Shown here: positions 54,670-63,555 of the stretch, piece after piece
How the letters are laid out: each line of letters opens with the position of its first letter
Position numbering within the stretch: position 1 is the stretch's first letter
Source: Candidatus Terasakiella magnetica
GTDB taxonomy: Bacteria > Pseudomonadota > Alphaproteobacteria > Rhodospirillales > Terasakiellaceae
NCBI RefSeq assembly: GCF_900093605.1
Contig: NZ_FLYE01000005.1
Span: 17,959 to 81,958 of the forward strand
Direction: 5' to 3'
DNA length: 64,000 nt
Program-made: the position numbers and the translations under genes
Notes under the pieces: generated by a model
Databases searched by the model: none
Seen by the model: only the letters and a program-made list of their open reading frames with translations
What the model was told of the DNA's origin: nothing

Positions 54670-55706
54670 TTTTTATACCTGCGTTTGCGGGGCTTTTCAT
54701 AAATTTCCGCATCTTCACGGTTCTTTTCTGCCGTATCATAGGCTTCAACAATGCGTTTGACCAAACGATGGCGCACCACATCTTTTTCACCAAAGCGAAT
54801 AGCGCCAACCCCTTTAACCCCATCCAAGGTTTCAAGCGCATCACGCAAGCCCGAGCGCACCCCATGGGGCAGATCAACTTGGGATAAATCCCCTGTCACC
54901 ACCATGTGGGAGCCTTCGCCCAAACGGGTCAAAAACATCTTCATCTGCACCGCAGTGGTATTTTGCGCTTCATCCAAAATCACAAAGGCGTTAGATAGGG
55001 TACGTCCGCGCATAAAGGCCAGCGGTGCGATTTCAATTTCGCCGCGCTCCATGCGTTTTTCCACTTGGTCTTGTGGCATCATATCGTAAAGCGCATCATA
55101 AATTGGGCGCAAATACGGATCGACTTTTTCCTGCATATCCCCGGGTAAAAACCCCAGTTGCTCTCCCGCTTCTACAGCAGGGCGTGATAAGATAATACGG
55201 TCCACTCCGCCTGTGGTAAGTGCTTCAACCGCCTTGGCAACGGCTAAATATGTTTTACCCGTACCCGCAGGCCCAACACCAAAAACCAGCTCACAGGTAT
55301 CAATGGAACGTAAATATTCCGCCTGTAAGGGTGAGCGCGGTGAAATATGTTTTTTGCGCGTTTTGACCACCATCGCCGTATCGGGCAAGGCAGCTTTACT
55401 CTTTTTCTTGGTTTCTTGAACATGTGGGGCCTGATCGCCATCAATAGCCATGCGAATAGCGCCATCCACTTCAGCAGAGCCCACAACCATATCGTTTTTC
55501 AAACGCTGATAGAGACTTTGCAGTACATCCTTGGTGCGGTTGACATTTTCAGGGTCGCCCACAACGATTAATTGATTGCCGCGTTCATGAATAGTGACAT
55601 CCAACATTTGTTCAAGACGAGCCAGATTGCGGTTATGTTCGCCAAAAAGATCCGGCAATAAGCCATTGTCTTCAAAATCCAATGTCAGATTAATTTCGTC
55701 ACTCAC
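54666..55706 (-). CDS. phoH: PhoH-like ATPase
   Basis: The 346-residue protein has an N-terminal KH-like region and a P-loop in FGVGPAGTGKTYLAV (about 140-154), with AFMRGRTLSNAFVILDEAQNT (Walker B, in part) and VVTGDLSQVDLP later. PhoH/YbeZ proteins work with YbeY in RNA metabolism. The start is GTG, overlapping the miaB stop. The C-terminal tail ends in basic KPRKRRYKK. Confidence 0.95.
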   Translation of the reverse strand: MSDEINLTLDFEDNGLLPDLFGEHNRNLARLEQMLDVTIHERGNQLIVVGDPENVNRTKDVLQSLYQRLKNDMVVGSAEVDGAIRMAIDGDQAPHVQETKKKSKAALPDTAMVVKTRKKHISPRSPLQAEYLRSIDTCELVFGVGPAGTGKTYLAVAKAVEALTTGGVDRIILSRPAVEAGEQLGFLPGDMQEKVDPYLRPIYDALYDMMPQDQVEKRMERGEIEIAPLAFMRGRTLSNAFVILDEAQNTTAVQMKMFLTRLGEGSHMVVTGDLSQVDLPHGVRSGLRDALETLDGVKGVGAIRFGEKDVVRHRLVKRIVEAYDTAEKNREDAEIYEKPRKRRYKK

Positions 55707-57073
55707 GCATGCTTCCTTTCCACATTGACCAATTCAGCCCCCAAAGAGTTTTGGCGAGCCTCAATGATTTTAAGATCAGCGATTTTTCCAATTAAATCAA
55801 GCGGTGCTTTTACATGGACAGGCTGCATATAAGGACTACGCCCCACAAGCTGACCTTCACGGCGGCCTTCACGCTCCAGCAGGATGGGGAATTCTTTACC
55901 GACACAGTCGTTATTAAACTCTGCCTGCACGTCTTTTAAAAGCTGCTGTAAAACCTGCAAACGCTCATTGGCGACAGCGGCTTCAACCTGCAAATCCATG
56001 GTCGCTGCAGGCGTGCCCGGACGTGGTGAATAAACAAAAGAATAAGCCAGAATAAATTTTACCTGACGGATCATATCTAGCGTGTCTTCAAAATCACGCT
56101 CATTCTCACCAGGAAAACCAACGATAAAATCAGAGGACAGGGCTAGATCAGGGCGCGCGGCTTTTAATTTGGCAATGGTTTCTAGATATTGCTCACGGGT
56201 ATGGTCCCGGTTCATGGCAGCTAAGACGCGGTTGGAGCCTGACTGAATGGGCAAATGCAAATACGGCATAAGTTGCGGCACTTCAGCGTGGGCCGTGATC
56301 AAATCATCTGTCACTTCTGCTGGATAGGACGTTGTATAGCGGATACGTTCCAGACCATCGATTTCCGCCAATTCACGGATTAAGCGACCCAAAGTCCATT
56401 CACCGCCCCGTCCATCATCACCGTGATAAGCATTTACATTTTGACCAAGCAGGGTGATTTCCATGGCCCCTTGGGCGACAAGTTCACGGGCTTCGCGCAT
56501 AACATGTTCAGCCGGGCGGGAATATTCCGCCCCGCGCGTATAAGGCACTACACAATAGGTGCAAAATTTATCACAGCCTTCTTGAATGGAAAGAAACGCG
56601 CTATAGCCTTCCGGCTTGGTTGGCGCAGGTAAGTGATCAAACTTATCTTCTGCAGGAAATTCCGTCATTAAAACGCCGCGGCCCTGCTCATTTCCAGCGC
56701 GGTGCGCTTTGGCAATCATTTCTGGCAAATTGTGATAGCTTTGCGGGCCAAAGACCATATCCACATAGGGTGCGCGACGCGAAATTTCTTCGCCTTCAGC
56801 TTGGGCCACACAGCCTGCCACCGCGATGATCATTTCATTTTCTTCATCGCGTCGTTTTTTAATGTTTTTCAAGCGACCAAGTTCAGAATAAACCTTTTCT
56901 GACGCCTTCTCACGAATGTGACAGGTGTTTAAAATCACCATATTGGCATCCTTAGGCCCATCGGTCATTTCATACCCAAGAGGTTTAAGAACATCTTCCA
57001 TACGCGCAGAATCATATACATTCATCTGACAGCCATAGGTCTTGATAAATACTTTTTTGGAATTACCCATCAT
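55703..57073 (-). CDS. miaB: tRNA-2-methylthio-N6-dimethylallyladenosine synthase MiaB
   Basis: MiaB adds the methylthio group to i6A37 of tRNA. The 456-residue radical-SAM enzyme has the N-terminal cluster Cys in YGCQMN, NTCHIREKA and AGCVAQAEG. The radical-SAM CX3CX2C in EGCDKFCTYCVVPYTRG is near 160. A C-terminal TRAM domain completes it. It is the first gene of the miaB-phoH-ybeY-corC unit, each pair overlapping or nearly touching. Confidence 0.97.
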   Translation of the reverse strand: MMGNSKKVFIKTYGCQMNVYDSARMEDVLKPLGYEMTDGPKDANMVILNTCHIREKASEKVYSELGRLKNIKKRRDEENEMIIAVAGCVAQAEGEEISRRAPYVDMVFGPQSYHNLPEMIAKAHRAGNEQGRGVLMTEFPAEDKFDHLPAPTKPEGYSAFLSIQEGCDKFCTYCVVPYTRGAEYSRPAEHVMREARELVAQGAMEITLLGQNVNAYHGDDGRGGEWTLGRLIRELAEIDGLERIRYTTSYPAEVTDDLITAHAEVPQLMPYLHLPIQSGSNRVLAAMNRDHTREQYLETIAKLKAARPDLALSSDFIVGFPGENERDFEDTLDMIRQVKFILAYSFVYSPRPGTPAATMDLQVEAAVANERLQVLQQLLKDVQAEFNNDCVGKEFPILLEREGRREGQLVGRSPYMQPVHVKAPLDLIGKIADLKIIEARQNSLGAELVNVERKHA

Positions 57074-57209
57074 TAACAGTCTTTATGCTATATCCAACTT
57101 GCTGAGTGCGACATAAGGGGTGAGGCGTCAAGAGTCAAGATATTCAACAAACAGACAATATCTTAAAGCATATTAGTTTGTTATGATTCTAAAATAAAAG
57201 GGAGGCGAT

Positions 57210-57905
57210 ATGAGAAGTATTATCTTGAAGACCATACTCTTGCTTTGTCTTATTTTTCAGCCCTCTATGTTAAAAGCTGAAACATGGAAGCTCACCGCCA
57301 TTCGCGATTGGCCCCCTTATATGGATGAAAAACTGGCTGAGAAAAGCCTAGGCTATGTCGCACTAAAAAATATCCTTGATAAAATAGACGTCACGCTGGA
57401 GATTGAATATCTCCCATGGAAGCGGGCCAAATACCTCCCCCTCGTGGATGATCAATATATTGGGTATTATTGCGCCTGGCCCGAAGAAGTCGATAAAGGC
57501 TTTTTTGCCTCAGTGCCGATTTTTCACTCCCCCATTGGCTTGATTTCGCGAAAGAGAATGCGCACCACAGGAGCACAGGGTGATCTGTCTGATAAAAGCC
57601 TCGGGCTGGTGAAATCCTATGTCTATCCTGCCCCTTATGAGACCCACCCCATGCAGGAACGGGTTGATACAGATGCAACCTTGATCAAGTTTGTGCTGCT
57701 GGGCCGTGTAGATTACGGCGTGATTGACCAATATGTTTATAACTACCTGATTGAAACCAATCCTGAGCTTAAGGCGGTTTCCACCTCGTTGAAGTTTTAT
57801 GATAACAAGATTGAGGAAAAACCCCTTGTCATCGCCTTTCGCAACACAAAAGAAAACCGCAAGCGTGCGAAACGACTTGCGGCATTTTTAAACCCTAAAA
57901 ACTGA
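57210..57905 (+). CDS. Orphan periplasmic binding-like protein
   Basis: A 231-residue secreted protein with a signal peptide ending near MLKAETW and the SBP family 3 start TAIRDWPPYMDEK. Inside are YLPWKRAKYLPL, a typical segment of such proteins, and GLVKSYVYPAPYE. A strong ribosome site (GGGAGG) precedes the ATG. It lies alone between miaB and fur on the opposite strand, without transporter genes. Its layout matches that of the orphan at 7371-8174, but the two are clearly diverged. The ligand is unknown. Confidence 0.75.
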   Translation: MRSIILKTILLLCLIFQPSMLKAETWKLTAIRDWPPYMDEKLAEKSLGYVALKNILDKIDVTLEIEYLPWKRAKYLPLVDDQYIGYYCAWPEEVDKGFFASVPIFHSPIGLISRKRMRTTGAQGDLSDKSLGLVKSYVYPAPYETHPMQERVDTDATLIKFVLLGRVDYGVIDQYVYNYLIETNPELKAVSTSLKFYDNKIEEKPLVIAFRNTKENRKRAKRLAAFLNPKN

Positions 57906-57912
57906 TAAACTC

Positions 57913-58329
57913 TTAGTCTTTATCTAAAGGCTTACCATAAAGCTCCATGCGGTGGTCTACCAATTGGAAACCATGCTTTTCAGCGATCTTGCGTTGCAGG
58001 GCTTCAATTTCATCATCGTGAAACTCAATGATCTTACCACTTTGCACATCAATCAGGTGGTCATGGTGATTTTCTGAGGCTTCTTCATAACGCGCGCGAC
58101 CATCCCCAAAATCAAGGCGTTCAATAATGCCGGCTTCTTCAAAAAGCCGCACCGTGCGATATACAGTCGCGATTGAAATATGAGGATCTTCCGCGCTTGA
58201 ACGGTTATAGACTTCTTCTACATCTGGATGATCAGATGCATCAGACAGGACTTTGGCAATCACGCGGCGCTGACCGGTCATTTTCATGCCCTTTTCAACG
58301 CACATTTCCTCAATGCGGGATTCCGTCAT
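57913..58329 (-). CDS. fur: Fur-family metal-responsive regulator
   Basis: The 138-residue regulator has the N-terminal winged helix with KMTGQRRVIAKVLSDA and ISIATVYRTVRLFEEAGII (about 52-70), then the metal site ENHHDHLIDVQSGKIIEF (about 86-103). The C-terminal CxxC structural zinc site of E. coli Fur is missing, as is common in alphaproteobacterial Fur/Mur. It could answer to iron or manganese; the sequence alone does not decide, and Irr is less likely without a haem motif. It is preceded by a candidate promoter at 58391-58420. Confidence 0.92.
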   Translation of the reverse strand: MTESRIEEMCVEKGMKMTGQRRVIAKVLSDASDHPDVEEVYNRSSAEDPHISIATVYRTVRLFEEAGIIERLDFGDGRARYEEASENHHDHLIDVQSGKIIEFHDDEIEALQRKIAEKHGFQLVDHRMELYGKPLDKD

Positions 58330-58390
58330 TTTATATACCCTCTATATTTCAACTACCAAACACTTCTAAATCGCAAATTAAGTGTTGGTG

Positions 58391-58420
58391 CCATAATGCC
58401 TAATCAGATCATTCTGTCAA
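58391..58420 (-). promoter_or_regulatory. Candidate promoter of fur
   Basis: On the minus strand a perfect TTGACA (58415-58420) is followed after 18 bases by TTATGG (58391-58396), 61 bases before the fur ATG. Confidence 0.45.
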
Positions 58421-58473
58421 TGGATTGGACAGTATTTTCTAATTTACATACAAGATAATGTGACTTGATGTTG

Positions 58474-58878
58474 TCACTTGCGCGCGCGCGTGCCAAGACC
58501 GATCTTTTTAGCCAGATTACTGCGATGTTCAGCGTAGTTTGGCGCAACCATGGGATAATCTGACGGCAAGTTCCATTTTTCGCGGTATTCTTCCGGTGTC
58601 ATATTATAAGCCGTCTTTAGATGACGTTTCAGCATCTTGAGTTTTTTGCCATCTTCCAAGCAAATGATATAATCCTGCTGGATGGATTTCTTCACAGGAA
58701 CAGCAGGTTGAACTTTTTCTTTCTGCTCGGACTTCTCACCCACATGACCCAAAGTCTTATACACATCTTCAATCAACTGAGGTACATCCTGCATACTGAC
58801 TGAATTGTTACTGACATGGGCAGAGACAATTTCTGAAGTCAGTTCTAAAAGTTCAAGTTTGCTTGGCTGATCACTCAT
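58474..58878 (-). CDS. MucR/Ros-family transcriptional regulator, zinc-ligand-poor variant
   Basis: The 134-residue regulator has the MucR core: CLEDGKKLKMLKRHLKTAYNMTPEEYREKW, then DYPMVAPNYAEHRSNLAKKIGLG (motifs quoted in part). Where Ros has a Cys2His2 zinc finger, only the first Cys and one His remain: the second Cys is Asp in CLED and the second His is replaced in TAYN. Related proteins that bind DNA without zinc are known in rhizobia. Such regulators bind AT-rich DNA and control motility, exopolysaccharide or cell cycle genes. The ATG at 58878 is used; a GTG six codons upstream is possible. It is divergent from the TusA-like gene. Confidence 0.92.
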   Translation of the reverse strand: MSDQPSKLELLELTSEIVSAHVSNNSVSMQDVPQLIEDVYKTLGHVGEKSEQKEKVQPAVPVKKSIQQDYIICLEDGKKLKMLKRHLKTAYNMTPEEYREKWNLPSDYPMVAPNYAEHRSNLAKKIGLGTRARK

Positions 58879-58959
58879 GGTAAAACCATCTTTCACTTAT
58901 TAATTTTCAAGAATTTCTTAAGTTATATAAAAACGTATAGATTAGGTGACAAGAATAAA

Positions 58960-59223
58960 ATGAATACTGCTCAAAATAAAGAAAAAGAATTACATGCCGA
59001 TCGTTTTATAGATATCACAAGCGATACCTGCCCCATGACCTTTGTTAAAACAAAACTGCAAATAGAGAAAATGCAATCTGGTCAGGTTATTGAGGTTTTA
59101 CTTAACGAGGGGGAGCCCTTAAAGAATGTCCCTCTCTCCGCTGAAGAACTCGGTCATAAAGTTTTATCCACAACCAAGCAGGAAGATGGCAAGACTTATA
59201 AGCTTCTGATTCAAAAAGTTTAG
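58960..59223 (+). CDS. TusA-family sulfur carrier protein
   Basis: The 87-residue protein fits the TusA/SirA family: the catalytic Cys24 in TSDTCPMTFVKTKL and the following helix IEKMQSGQVIEVLLN. TusA-like proteins pass persulfide sulfur to tRNA thiolation or to sulfur-oxidising and other acceptors. This one stands alone between mucR and the EAL gene, with no tusBCD or sulfurtransferase genes nearby, so its acceptor is unknown. Confidence 0.88.
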   Translation: MNTAQNKEKELHADRFIDITSDTCPMTFVKTKLQIEKMQSGQVIEVLLNEGEPLKNVPLSAEELGHKVLSTTKQEDGKTYKLLIQKV

Positions 59224-59287
59224 ACAGTATTAACCCAATAAGGCTACTATCACGCGATTCAACTGGTGATTAAAGGTCTGACGCTCA

Positions 59288-61744
59288 ATGATTTATGGTG
59301 AGAACTATTTTGGACTTTGGTTTTCAAATAGTAATGCCCTTCCCACAGAAATGTATGAAGGGTCATACTCTCTCCTCTTGGTTTTTCTGTCTTTTTTCAT
59401 TGCGCTGCTGGCCAGTTATGTTGCGTTAACGTCAGCCAGACTGACGACAAAAAACAACCAGACCTTCCAAAGAGTGTTACATGCCAATCTTGGCGGGGCA
59501 GCCTTGGCCATTGGGGTGTGGTCCATGCATTATATTGGGATGCTCGCCTATAATATCGGGCTTGAGATATCCTATAATGTAGAACTCACCCTTTTATCGC
59601 TGCTGCCCATCTCCATCAGTTCTCTCATTGTCTTGCCAATCTTGGGTAAAGCGCGCGCTTCACAGGGTAAAATCATTTTATGCAGTCTCATCCTTGCCCT
59701 TGGGGTGGGTGGGATGCATTACATCGGCATGGCCAGCATCAGTGCTGATATTTCCATGGTGCATATCAGTTCCTTATTCATATTCTCCCTGATTGCCGCC
59801 GTGATTCTAGCCTATGTCGCCATTGATGGGCGCTATCGCTTGATCAACCACGCACACCCTTTTCTCTCAAAACATTCAAAGCTCTTTACCAGCGCCCTCC
59901 TCGCCACTTCAGTCACCGCCATGCATTATATCGCCATGGAAGCGGTCATTTTCTACCCCGGTAGCCTATGCGTTAAAGAAGGGTTGAACATTGCTGGTAA
60001 TGAGGTGCATTTCACGATTTTGATCTCAATCCTCATCCTGCTTGGCGTCATCATCATCGTTGATTGGGCGACAAAAGCACAAGAAAGCGCCGATATCCTT
60101 TCCAGCGTGCTTACCGTCAGCTCAACGGGCCATGCCCTTGTGGATAAACAGGGAAATATCCTTTTTGCCAGTCAGGCTTTGGCCCAAATTACAGGTTATA
60201 GTCTTGAAGAATTAAGCGCCTCCAACATTGATATTTTACTGCCCCAAGGGATTAGGGCACAGCATCATCACTATCTGGAAGAAGAACATAGCGTCAAATC
60301 CTCTAACATTATGGGGGAAAACAGGGAAGTTGATTTAAGACGCAAAGACGATCTTCTCATTCCCATCGAGATCAATGTGTCGCCCATTCGCAAAGGCGGC
60401 AACATTGTCTATGTCACCAGTATTAAAGACCTGTCTGAACAGAAAAAACGAGAATATGAGAAATTCAAAGTCGAGAATTTCAATAAACTCACGGGCATTT
60501 CCAACCGCCGTATGTTGCGCACAAAACTCACTGAGTTTCTAGAAAGTCATGAAAAATTATTTGTGGTTAATCTCTATTTTCATAATCTAACAAATATAAA
60601 CAAAAGCTATAATTTTGAGACGGGCAACCAGTTCATTAAACAAATTGGGGAGTTGCTCCACAGCTTTGAAAATGAAAACTGTTTTCTTGCCCATTTTGGC
60701 GCACTTGAATTTGCCTTTATCATTGCCAGCGATAAAAATTACGATATTGAACTGCTCATGAGTGAGCTGCGCAACAAGACACAAACAGGCATTATAATCG
60801 ACGCAAAAGAACTGCCCCTCACCTTTAACGCTGGTGTTGCCATTTATCCGCAAAATGGCATTAATGCTGAACAATTAGAAACCAATTCGCTGACAGCTAT
60901 GGCGCGCTCCATCAATAAGGGGCCCAATACCTATAGCTATCATATCGACCATATTAATGAGCATACCCAAAGACAGTATGACATTGAATATGAGCTGCGC
61001 CACGCCTTGGAAAAAAGTGAGCTTTCTCTTGTTTTCCAACCCAAAGTCGACAGTACGACCCATGGGTTTATTGGCGCAGAAGCACTCATTCGCTGGACCA
61101 ATGAAAAGCTTGGTTTTGTTTCTCCAACTGAGTTTATCCCCATTGCGGAAAAAAGCGGGCTCATCATCCCCATTGGCAGCTGGATTATTGATCAGGGCTG
61201 TAAACAAGCACGCAACCTTTTAGACCGAGGCTATGATAATTTCACCGTTGCTCTTAACGTTTCACCGCGCCAGGTCATTCAGGATATTATTTTAGAGAAA
61301 CTCGAAGCCGCCCTTCATAAATATGATCTTGATGGGCGCTATATTGAAGTGGAAGTAACCGAAGGCCTCTTCCTTGAAGGCAGCACCACTGTTGATGTGC
61401 AGCTTGAAGCCATTAAAATCATCAATGCCTCACTGGCCTTGGATGATTTCGGCACGGGTTATTCCTCTATTTCTTACTTGCGCGATTATCCCTTTGATAC
61501 GCTCAAAATCGACCAATCCTTCATTCGCACGCTTGATATCCATGACCCTGATGCCACAGGCCTTGTGCGCGCCATCGTTAAGATGGGCCATGCGCTTAAT
61601 ATGAAGATTGTGGCAGAAGGGGTTGAAACAAAAGAACATGCCGACTTCTTAAAAGAAGAGGGCTGCCAAATTTTGCAAGGCTATTATTTTGCCAAACCCA
61701 TGGCTGAGCCGGACCTCTTAAACTGGCTTAAAGCCCACGATTAA
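59288..61744 (+). CDS. MHYT-PAS-GGDEF(degenerate)-EAL membrane phosphodiesterase
   Basis: An 818-residue protein. The MHYT sensor (about 25-260) has seven TM helices and three MHYIGM/MHYIAM motifs, possible copper and gas ligands. A PAS domain follows (about 275-385). The GGDEF domain is degenerate: the signature is GALEF (about 470) and the metal and substrate residues are altered. The EAL domain (about 560-812) keeps EALIRW, LNVSPRQ, EVTEG, DDFGTGYSS, KIDQSF and AEGVET. It should therefore degrade cyclic-di-GMP, with the dead GGDEF perhaps a regulatory GTP sensor. It begins 64 bases after the TusA-like gene. Confidence 0.93.
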   Translation: MIYGENYFGLWFSNSNALPTEMYEGSYSLLLVFLSFFIALLASYVALTSARLTTKNNQTFQRVLHANLGGAALAIGVWSMHYIGMLAYNIGLEISYNVELTLLSLLPISISSLIVLPILGKARASQGKIILCSLILALGVGGMHYIGMASISADISMVHISSLFIFSLIAAVILAYVAIDGRYRLINHAHPFLSKHSKLFTSALLATSVTAMHYIAMEAVIFYPGSLCVKEGLNIAGNEVHFTILISILILLGVIIIVDWATKAQESADILSSVLTVSSTGHALVDKQGNILFASQALAQITGYSLEELSASNIDILLPQGIRAQHHHYLEEEHSVKSSNIMGENREVDLRRKDDLLIPIEINVSPIRKGGNIVYVTSIKDLSEQKKREYEKFKVENFNKLTGISNRRMLRTKLTEFLESHEKLFVVNLYFHNLTNINKSYNFETGNQFIKQIGELLHSFENENCFLAHFGALEFAFIIASDKNYDIELLMSELRNKTQTGIIIDAKELPLTFNAGVAIYPQNGINAEQLETNSLTAMARSINKGPNTYSYHIDHINEHTQRQYDIEYELRHALEKSELSLVFQPKVDSTTHGFIGAEALIRWTNEKLGFVSPTEFIPIAEKSGLIIPIGSWIIDQGCKQARNLLDRGYDNFTVALNVSPRQVIQDIILEKLEAALHKYDLDGRYIEVEVTEGLFLEGSTTVDVQLEAIKIINASLALDDFGTGYSSISYLRDYPFDTLKIDQSFIRTLDIHDPDATGLVRAIVKMGHALNMKIVAEGVETKEHADFLKEEGCQILQGYYFAKPMAEPDLLNWLKAHD

Positions 61745-62172
61745 TCGTTTTTTCGTTCCATCACAAGGGCGTCTGTTTTTGGCGCCTTGCTATGAGTGTA
61801 ATAGTTTTTGCGCCGTGCAATTTGGCTAAACCCCATCGTCTTATAAAAAACAATCGCGCCTTTATTCATCTCATCAACTTCCAAAAACATACGTTTTGTT
61901 TTCTCACAAGCTTGTCTTAACAAGGCCTTTGCAAGCCCTTGGCGGCGAAAGTCCGGGGACGTGGCAATGGTGATGATCTCAGCCTCAACCTCATCTCCCT
62001 GACAGAGAATAAAGCCTGCGGGCTGATCCTGAAGATGAGCCATAAAACCAAATGTGGCGGGCAATCCAACCAAATCCGCAAAGGCCTGTATCGACCAGTT
62101 TTCATCAAAGCTTTCTTTGTGAAGATGGGCAATCATCTCACTATGGGCGATATGGAGAACCTCCAGCCTCAT
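61741..62172 (-). CDS. rimI: Ribosomal protein S18-alanine N-acetyltransferase-like GNAT
   Basis: The 143-residue GNAT protein has the acetyl-CoA site in TIATSPDFRRQGLAKALL (about 71-88), FLEVDEMNKGAIVFYKTMGFSQIARRKNYY near 100-128 (quoted in part), as in RimI. RimI acetylates the N terminus of S18, and related family members act on other proteins. It overlaps the tsaB stop by four bases. A Glu/Asp swap in the usual LEVRxxN stretch (LEVDEMN) is a small departure from E. coli RimI. Confidence 0.88.
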   Translation of the reverse strand: MRLEVLHIAHSEMIAHLHKESFDENWSIQAFADLVGLPATFGFMAHLQDQPAGFILCQGDEVEAEIITIATSPDFRRQGLAKALLRQACEKTKRMFLEVDEMNKGAIVFYKTMGFSQIARRKNYYTHSKAPKTDALVMERKND

Positions 62173-62852
62173 GGGCGCAAACGTCCACCATTTTTAGGCA
62201 AGGCCGCATCTGGTGGGCGAATATAAAAGGCTGAAGGCCGCCCTTCGCCTTCTTTGGGCAAGCCTTTGGCCGCTGCAATTTCAACCACGTCATAGGCATT
62301 AGGCAATCTGACCTCAGAGTGAATAACTTCAAGACCACGCTCAGCCAGTAAATCTTTCAAGCGATCAAAACTATCGCCTGCAACCACGACTTTTTTGCAC
62401 TCTTTTGGCAACAGCTCAACCACATCTTGCGGCAGGCGGGCAACGGGCTCACATAAGGGCTGTGCCTGCCCATCAAAGACTTGGGCATAAAGATCAGCCC
62501 GTTTGGCATCTAAAGCACAAAGAACGGTGCAATCTTGTGCGCCCACCCCATGGGCGATGGCCTCTAGGGTTGTGACTGCAATGACAGGCTTGTTACTAGC
62601 AGCGGCAAAACCACGTGCAGAGGCCAAACCGATGCGCAATCCTGTAAAAGCACCGGGGCCAATGGTGACTGCCAAGGCATCCAGATCTAAAATGCCAAGA
62701 CCTGCTTTATTTAACAGTTCCTCAGCCAAAGGTAACAATTCAGCCGCATGACCACGGCTCATTTCCTTTAAGACATGATGGGTGACTGAGTCGTCCTGCC
62801 AAAGCGCAAGTGAGCAGGCCGCAGCTGCCGTATCCATTGCCAGAATTTTCAT
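62169..62852 (-). CDS. tsaB: tRNA threonylcarbamoyladenosine biosynthesis protein TsaB
   Basis: TsaB supports TsaD in forming t6A37 on tRNAs. The 227-residue ASKHA-fold protein begins with KILAMDTAAAACSLALW, has the typical TIGPGAFTGLRIGLA (about 63-77) and CALDAKRADLYAQVFD (about 112). It is followed directly by rimI in the same direction, as is usual. Confidence 0.96.
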   Translation of the reverse strand: MKILAMDTAAAACSLALWQDDSVTHHVLKEMSRGHAAELLPLAEELLNKAGLGILDLDALAVTIGPGAFTGLRIGLASARGFAAASNKPVIAVTTLEAIAHGVGAQDCTVLCALDAKRADLYAQVFDGQAQPLCEPVARLPQDVVELLPKECKKVVVAGDSFDRLKDLLAERGLEVIHSEVRLPNAYDVVEIAAAKGLPKEGEGRPSAFYIRPPDAALPKNGGRLRP

Positions 62853-62925
62853 AAATCGAGCTAACCTTTTTTAAAGTAATGCCCTCTTATACTGCCTTTT
62901 CTTCTTACTCTTCAAGGTTGGCAAA

Positions 62926-63477
62926 ATGGCATTGGTTGAAATTACCCCAGAAAAACACGGCGTGTTGCTGGATATGAAATATGCAACAAGCGATAATTTC
63001 ACAGGTGAGCCCGTCTATAGCCAACCCCATTGCTACCTTCATGAAGAAGCCGAAGGGCTGTTATGTCACGCCATTGAGATTGCCGATAAGCTGGGCTATC
63101 GCTTTCGCATTTTTGATGCTTTTCGCCCCTCAGAAGCCCAATGGAAACTGTGGAACCACACGCCTGACCCTAAGTTTTTAGCCGACCCACGCCGGGGTTC
63201 TCCCCATTCACGCGGGGCTGCTATTGATCTCACCCTTGTTGATTGTGAAGGCCAAGACCTTGATATGGGTACAGGCTTTGATGCCTTCACGCCTTTATCA
63301 CATCACGGCAATATGGAAGTCTCTCTTAACGCGCAAAAAAACCGCATCTTGTTAATGGGGATCATGACAACGGCGAATTGGGATTTTTACCGTAATGAAT
63401 GGTGGCACTATCAATTGTTTAATGCCCGGCGTCTGCCGACCTTTTCTGACAGCGCCTTGCCTGAAAGCATGATGTAA
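62926..63477 (+). CDS. D-alanyl-D-alanine dipeptidase (VanX/DdpX family)
   Basis: The 183-residue zinc enzyme belongs to the VanX/DdpX family that splits D-Ala-D-Ala. Visible are RIFDAFRPSEAQW (about 63-75), the zinc and active-site motif SPHSRGAAIDLT (about 91-102) and the terminal EWWHYQLFN (about 162). No signal peptide is obvious, so it may act in the cytoplasm as DdpX does in salvage. No vancomycin-type resistance genes are nearby, so this looks like peptidoglycan recycling and not resistance. Confidence 0.92.
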   Translation: MALVEITPEKHGVLLDMKYATSDNFTGEPVYSQPHCYLHEEAEGLLCHAIEIADKLGYRFRIFDAFRPSEAQWKLWNHTPDPKFLADPRRGSPHSRGAAIDLTLVDCEGQDLDMGTGFDAFTPLSHHGNMEVSLNAQKNRILLMGIMTTANWDFYRNEWWHYQLFNARRLPTFSDSALPESMM

Positions 63478-63511
63478 AAAGGCGATATTTCTGCTTTATT
63501 TACAATCAAAG

Positions 63512-63532
63512 GTGTCATATCCTGTGTGACAC
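63512..63532 (+). promoter_or_regulatory. Short hairpin before the lipoprotein gene
   Basis: GTGTCA (63512-63517) and TGACAC (63527-63532) form a six-pair stem with a nine-base loop between the dipeptidase and lipoprotein genes. It may be an operator or weak structure; it lacks a T-run. Confidence 0.3.
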
Positions 63533-63555
63533 ATGAAGTCATGCGGGGTAGAAAA

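Noticed and set aside
62926..63477. Vancomycin resistance gene vanX
   Set aside because: No vanHA or vanRS genes are nearby, and Gram-negative DdpX homologues act in peptidoglycan salvage.
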